Assembly: GCA_026990725.1 (NCBI GenBank)
Contig: JALXCX010000208.1
Location: 1-6,172 of the forward strand
Reading direction: 5' to 3'
DNA length: 6,172 bases
DNA from: Desulfobulbaceae bacterium
Lineage (GTDB): Bacteria; Desulfobacterota; Desulfobulbia; Desulfobulbales; Desulfobulbaceae
The notes under the pieces are model-generated. The model had not been told where the DNA came from. It saw nothing but the letters and a program-made list of their open reading frames with translations, and made no database searches. The first letter of the stretch is position 1; each line of letters starts with the position of its first letter. A program made the translations under genes and the position numbers. Below are positions 5,957 to 6,172 of the stretch, piece after piece.

Positions 5957-6172
5957 TGACTGAGCCCCAGAAAGAGAATACAGGCAGCGTGGCAGTGGCT
6001 GAACAACAGCAGGAAATGGTGGTTTTTCCGGGCTGTTTTAAGAAATTTACGGCTTTTTTTCTTGACCAGATTGTCATTGCCCTCCTTGGCATGGGGTTGC
6101 TCTTTCCATTTTCAGGTTTTGTCAGTTCACTTCTGGTCCACGCCTGGCTGCCAGGCTACTTAATCGGGGCGC
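5956..6172 (+). CDS. Membrane protein, RDD-family-like, N-terminal part (runs off the right edge)
   Basis: The 72 visible residues start with a polar, Gln/Glu-rich cytoplasmic-looking leader (1-20). Then comes GCFKKFTAFFLDQIVIALLG (26-45), which leads into a hydrophobic membrane segment to about residue 60, and then VHAWLPGYLIGA (61-72). The pattern of a basic aromatic stretch, an Asp at the membrane entry (D37 in FFLDQIV) and a first helix ending in LLFPF resembles the opening of RDD-family membrane proteins. Only the first part is visible, so this is a likeness rather than a proven assignment; another small inner-membrane family is possible. The ATG overlaps the rsmG stop by one base and has a good ribosome binding site, making it the third gene of the hisD-rsmG unit. 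Confidence 0.7.
   Translation, partial: MTEPQKENTGSVAVAEQQQEMVVFPGCFKKFTAFFLDQIVIALLGMGLLFPFSGFVSSLLVHAWLPGYLIGA

Noticed and set aside
1..6172. Search by eye for CRISPR arrays, tRNA genes, transposases, integrases and toxin-antitoxin or defence genes
   Set aside because: Nothing was seen. The helicase fragment lacks an accompanying nuclease or other defence gene in view, so a defence role is not supported.

Overview
The window reads as an ordinary chromosomal segment of a Gram-negative bacterium. Two proteins carry Sec-type signal peptides, suggesting an envelope and periplasm or export. The gene types would suit a Desulfobulbales-like deltaproteobacterium (Desulfobacterota), but that placement is inference from the style of the proteins and was not tested. 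There are seven full or partial genes with dense packing, plus one protein at each edge that runs out of the window. No tRNA, rRNA, CRISPR array, insertion sequence or integrase is visible, and no stretch over 300 bases lacks a gene.

Left part (1-1326): the N-terminal part of a UvrD/Rep-type superfamily 1 DNA helicase is read leftwards. Diverging from it across about 130 bp are a 66-residue DUF1737-type protein and a 130-residue uncharacterised protein, both read rightwards and possibly one transcription unit. A good TTGACA box lies in the divergent gap.

Middle part (1333-3821): two leftward genes, each with an N-terminal signal peptide. The first transcribed encodes a 224-residue exported protein with an internal duplication and a CHC motif near its mature N-terminus. 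The second encodes a 572-residue exported beta-propeller built of FG-GAP/VCBS-type Asp-rich repeats, with a His-rich insertion. The propeller gene converges with the 130-residue gene, leaving only 6 bp between stop codons.

Right part (3944-6172): a rightward operon of hisD (histidinol dehydrogenase, last step of histidine synthesis), rsmG (16S rRNA m7G methyltransferase) and the start of a membrane protein resembling the RDD family. The genes are 6 bp apart and then overlap by one base (TGATG). A T-rich, A-interrupted tract separates this operon from the leftward exported-protein genes.

No clearly new multi-gene system is evident. The parts least explained by known families are the duplicated exported protein, its pairing with the propeller gene, and the small Cys-containing protein.
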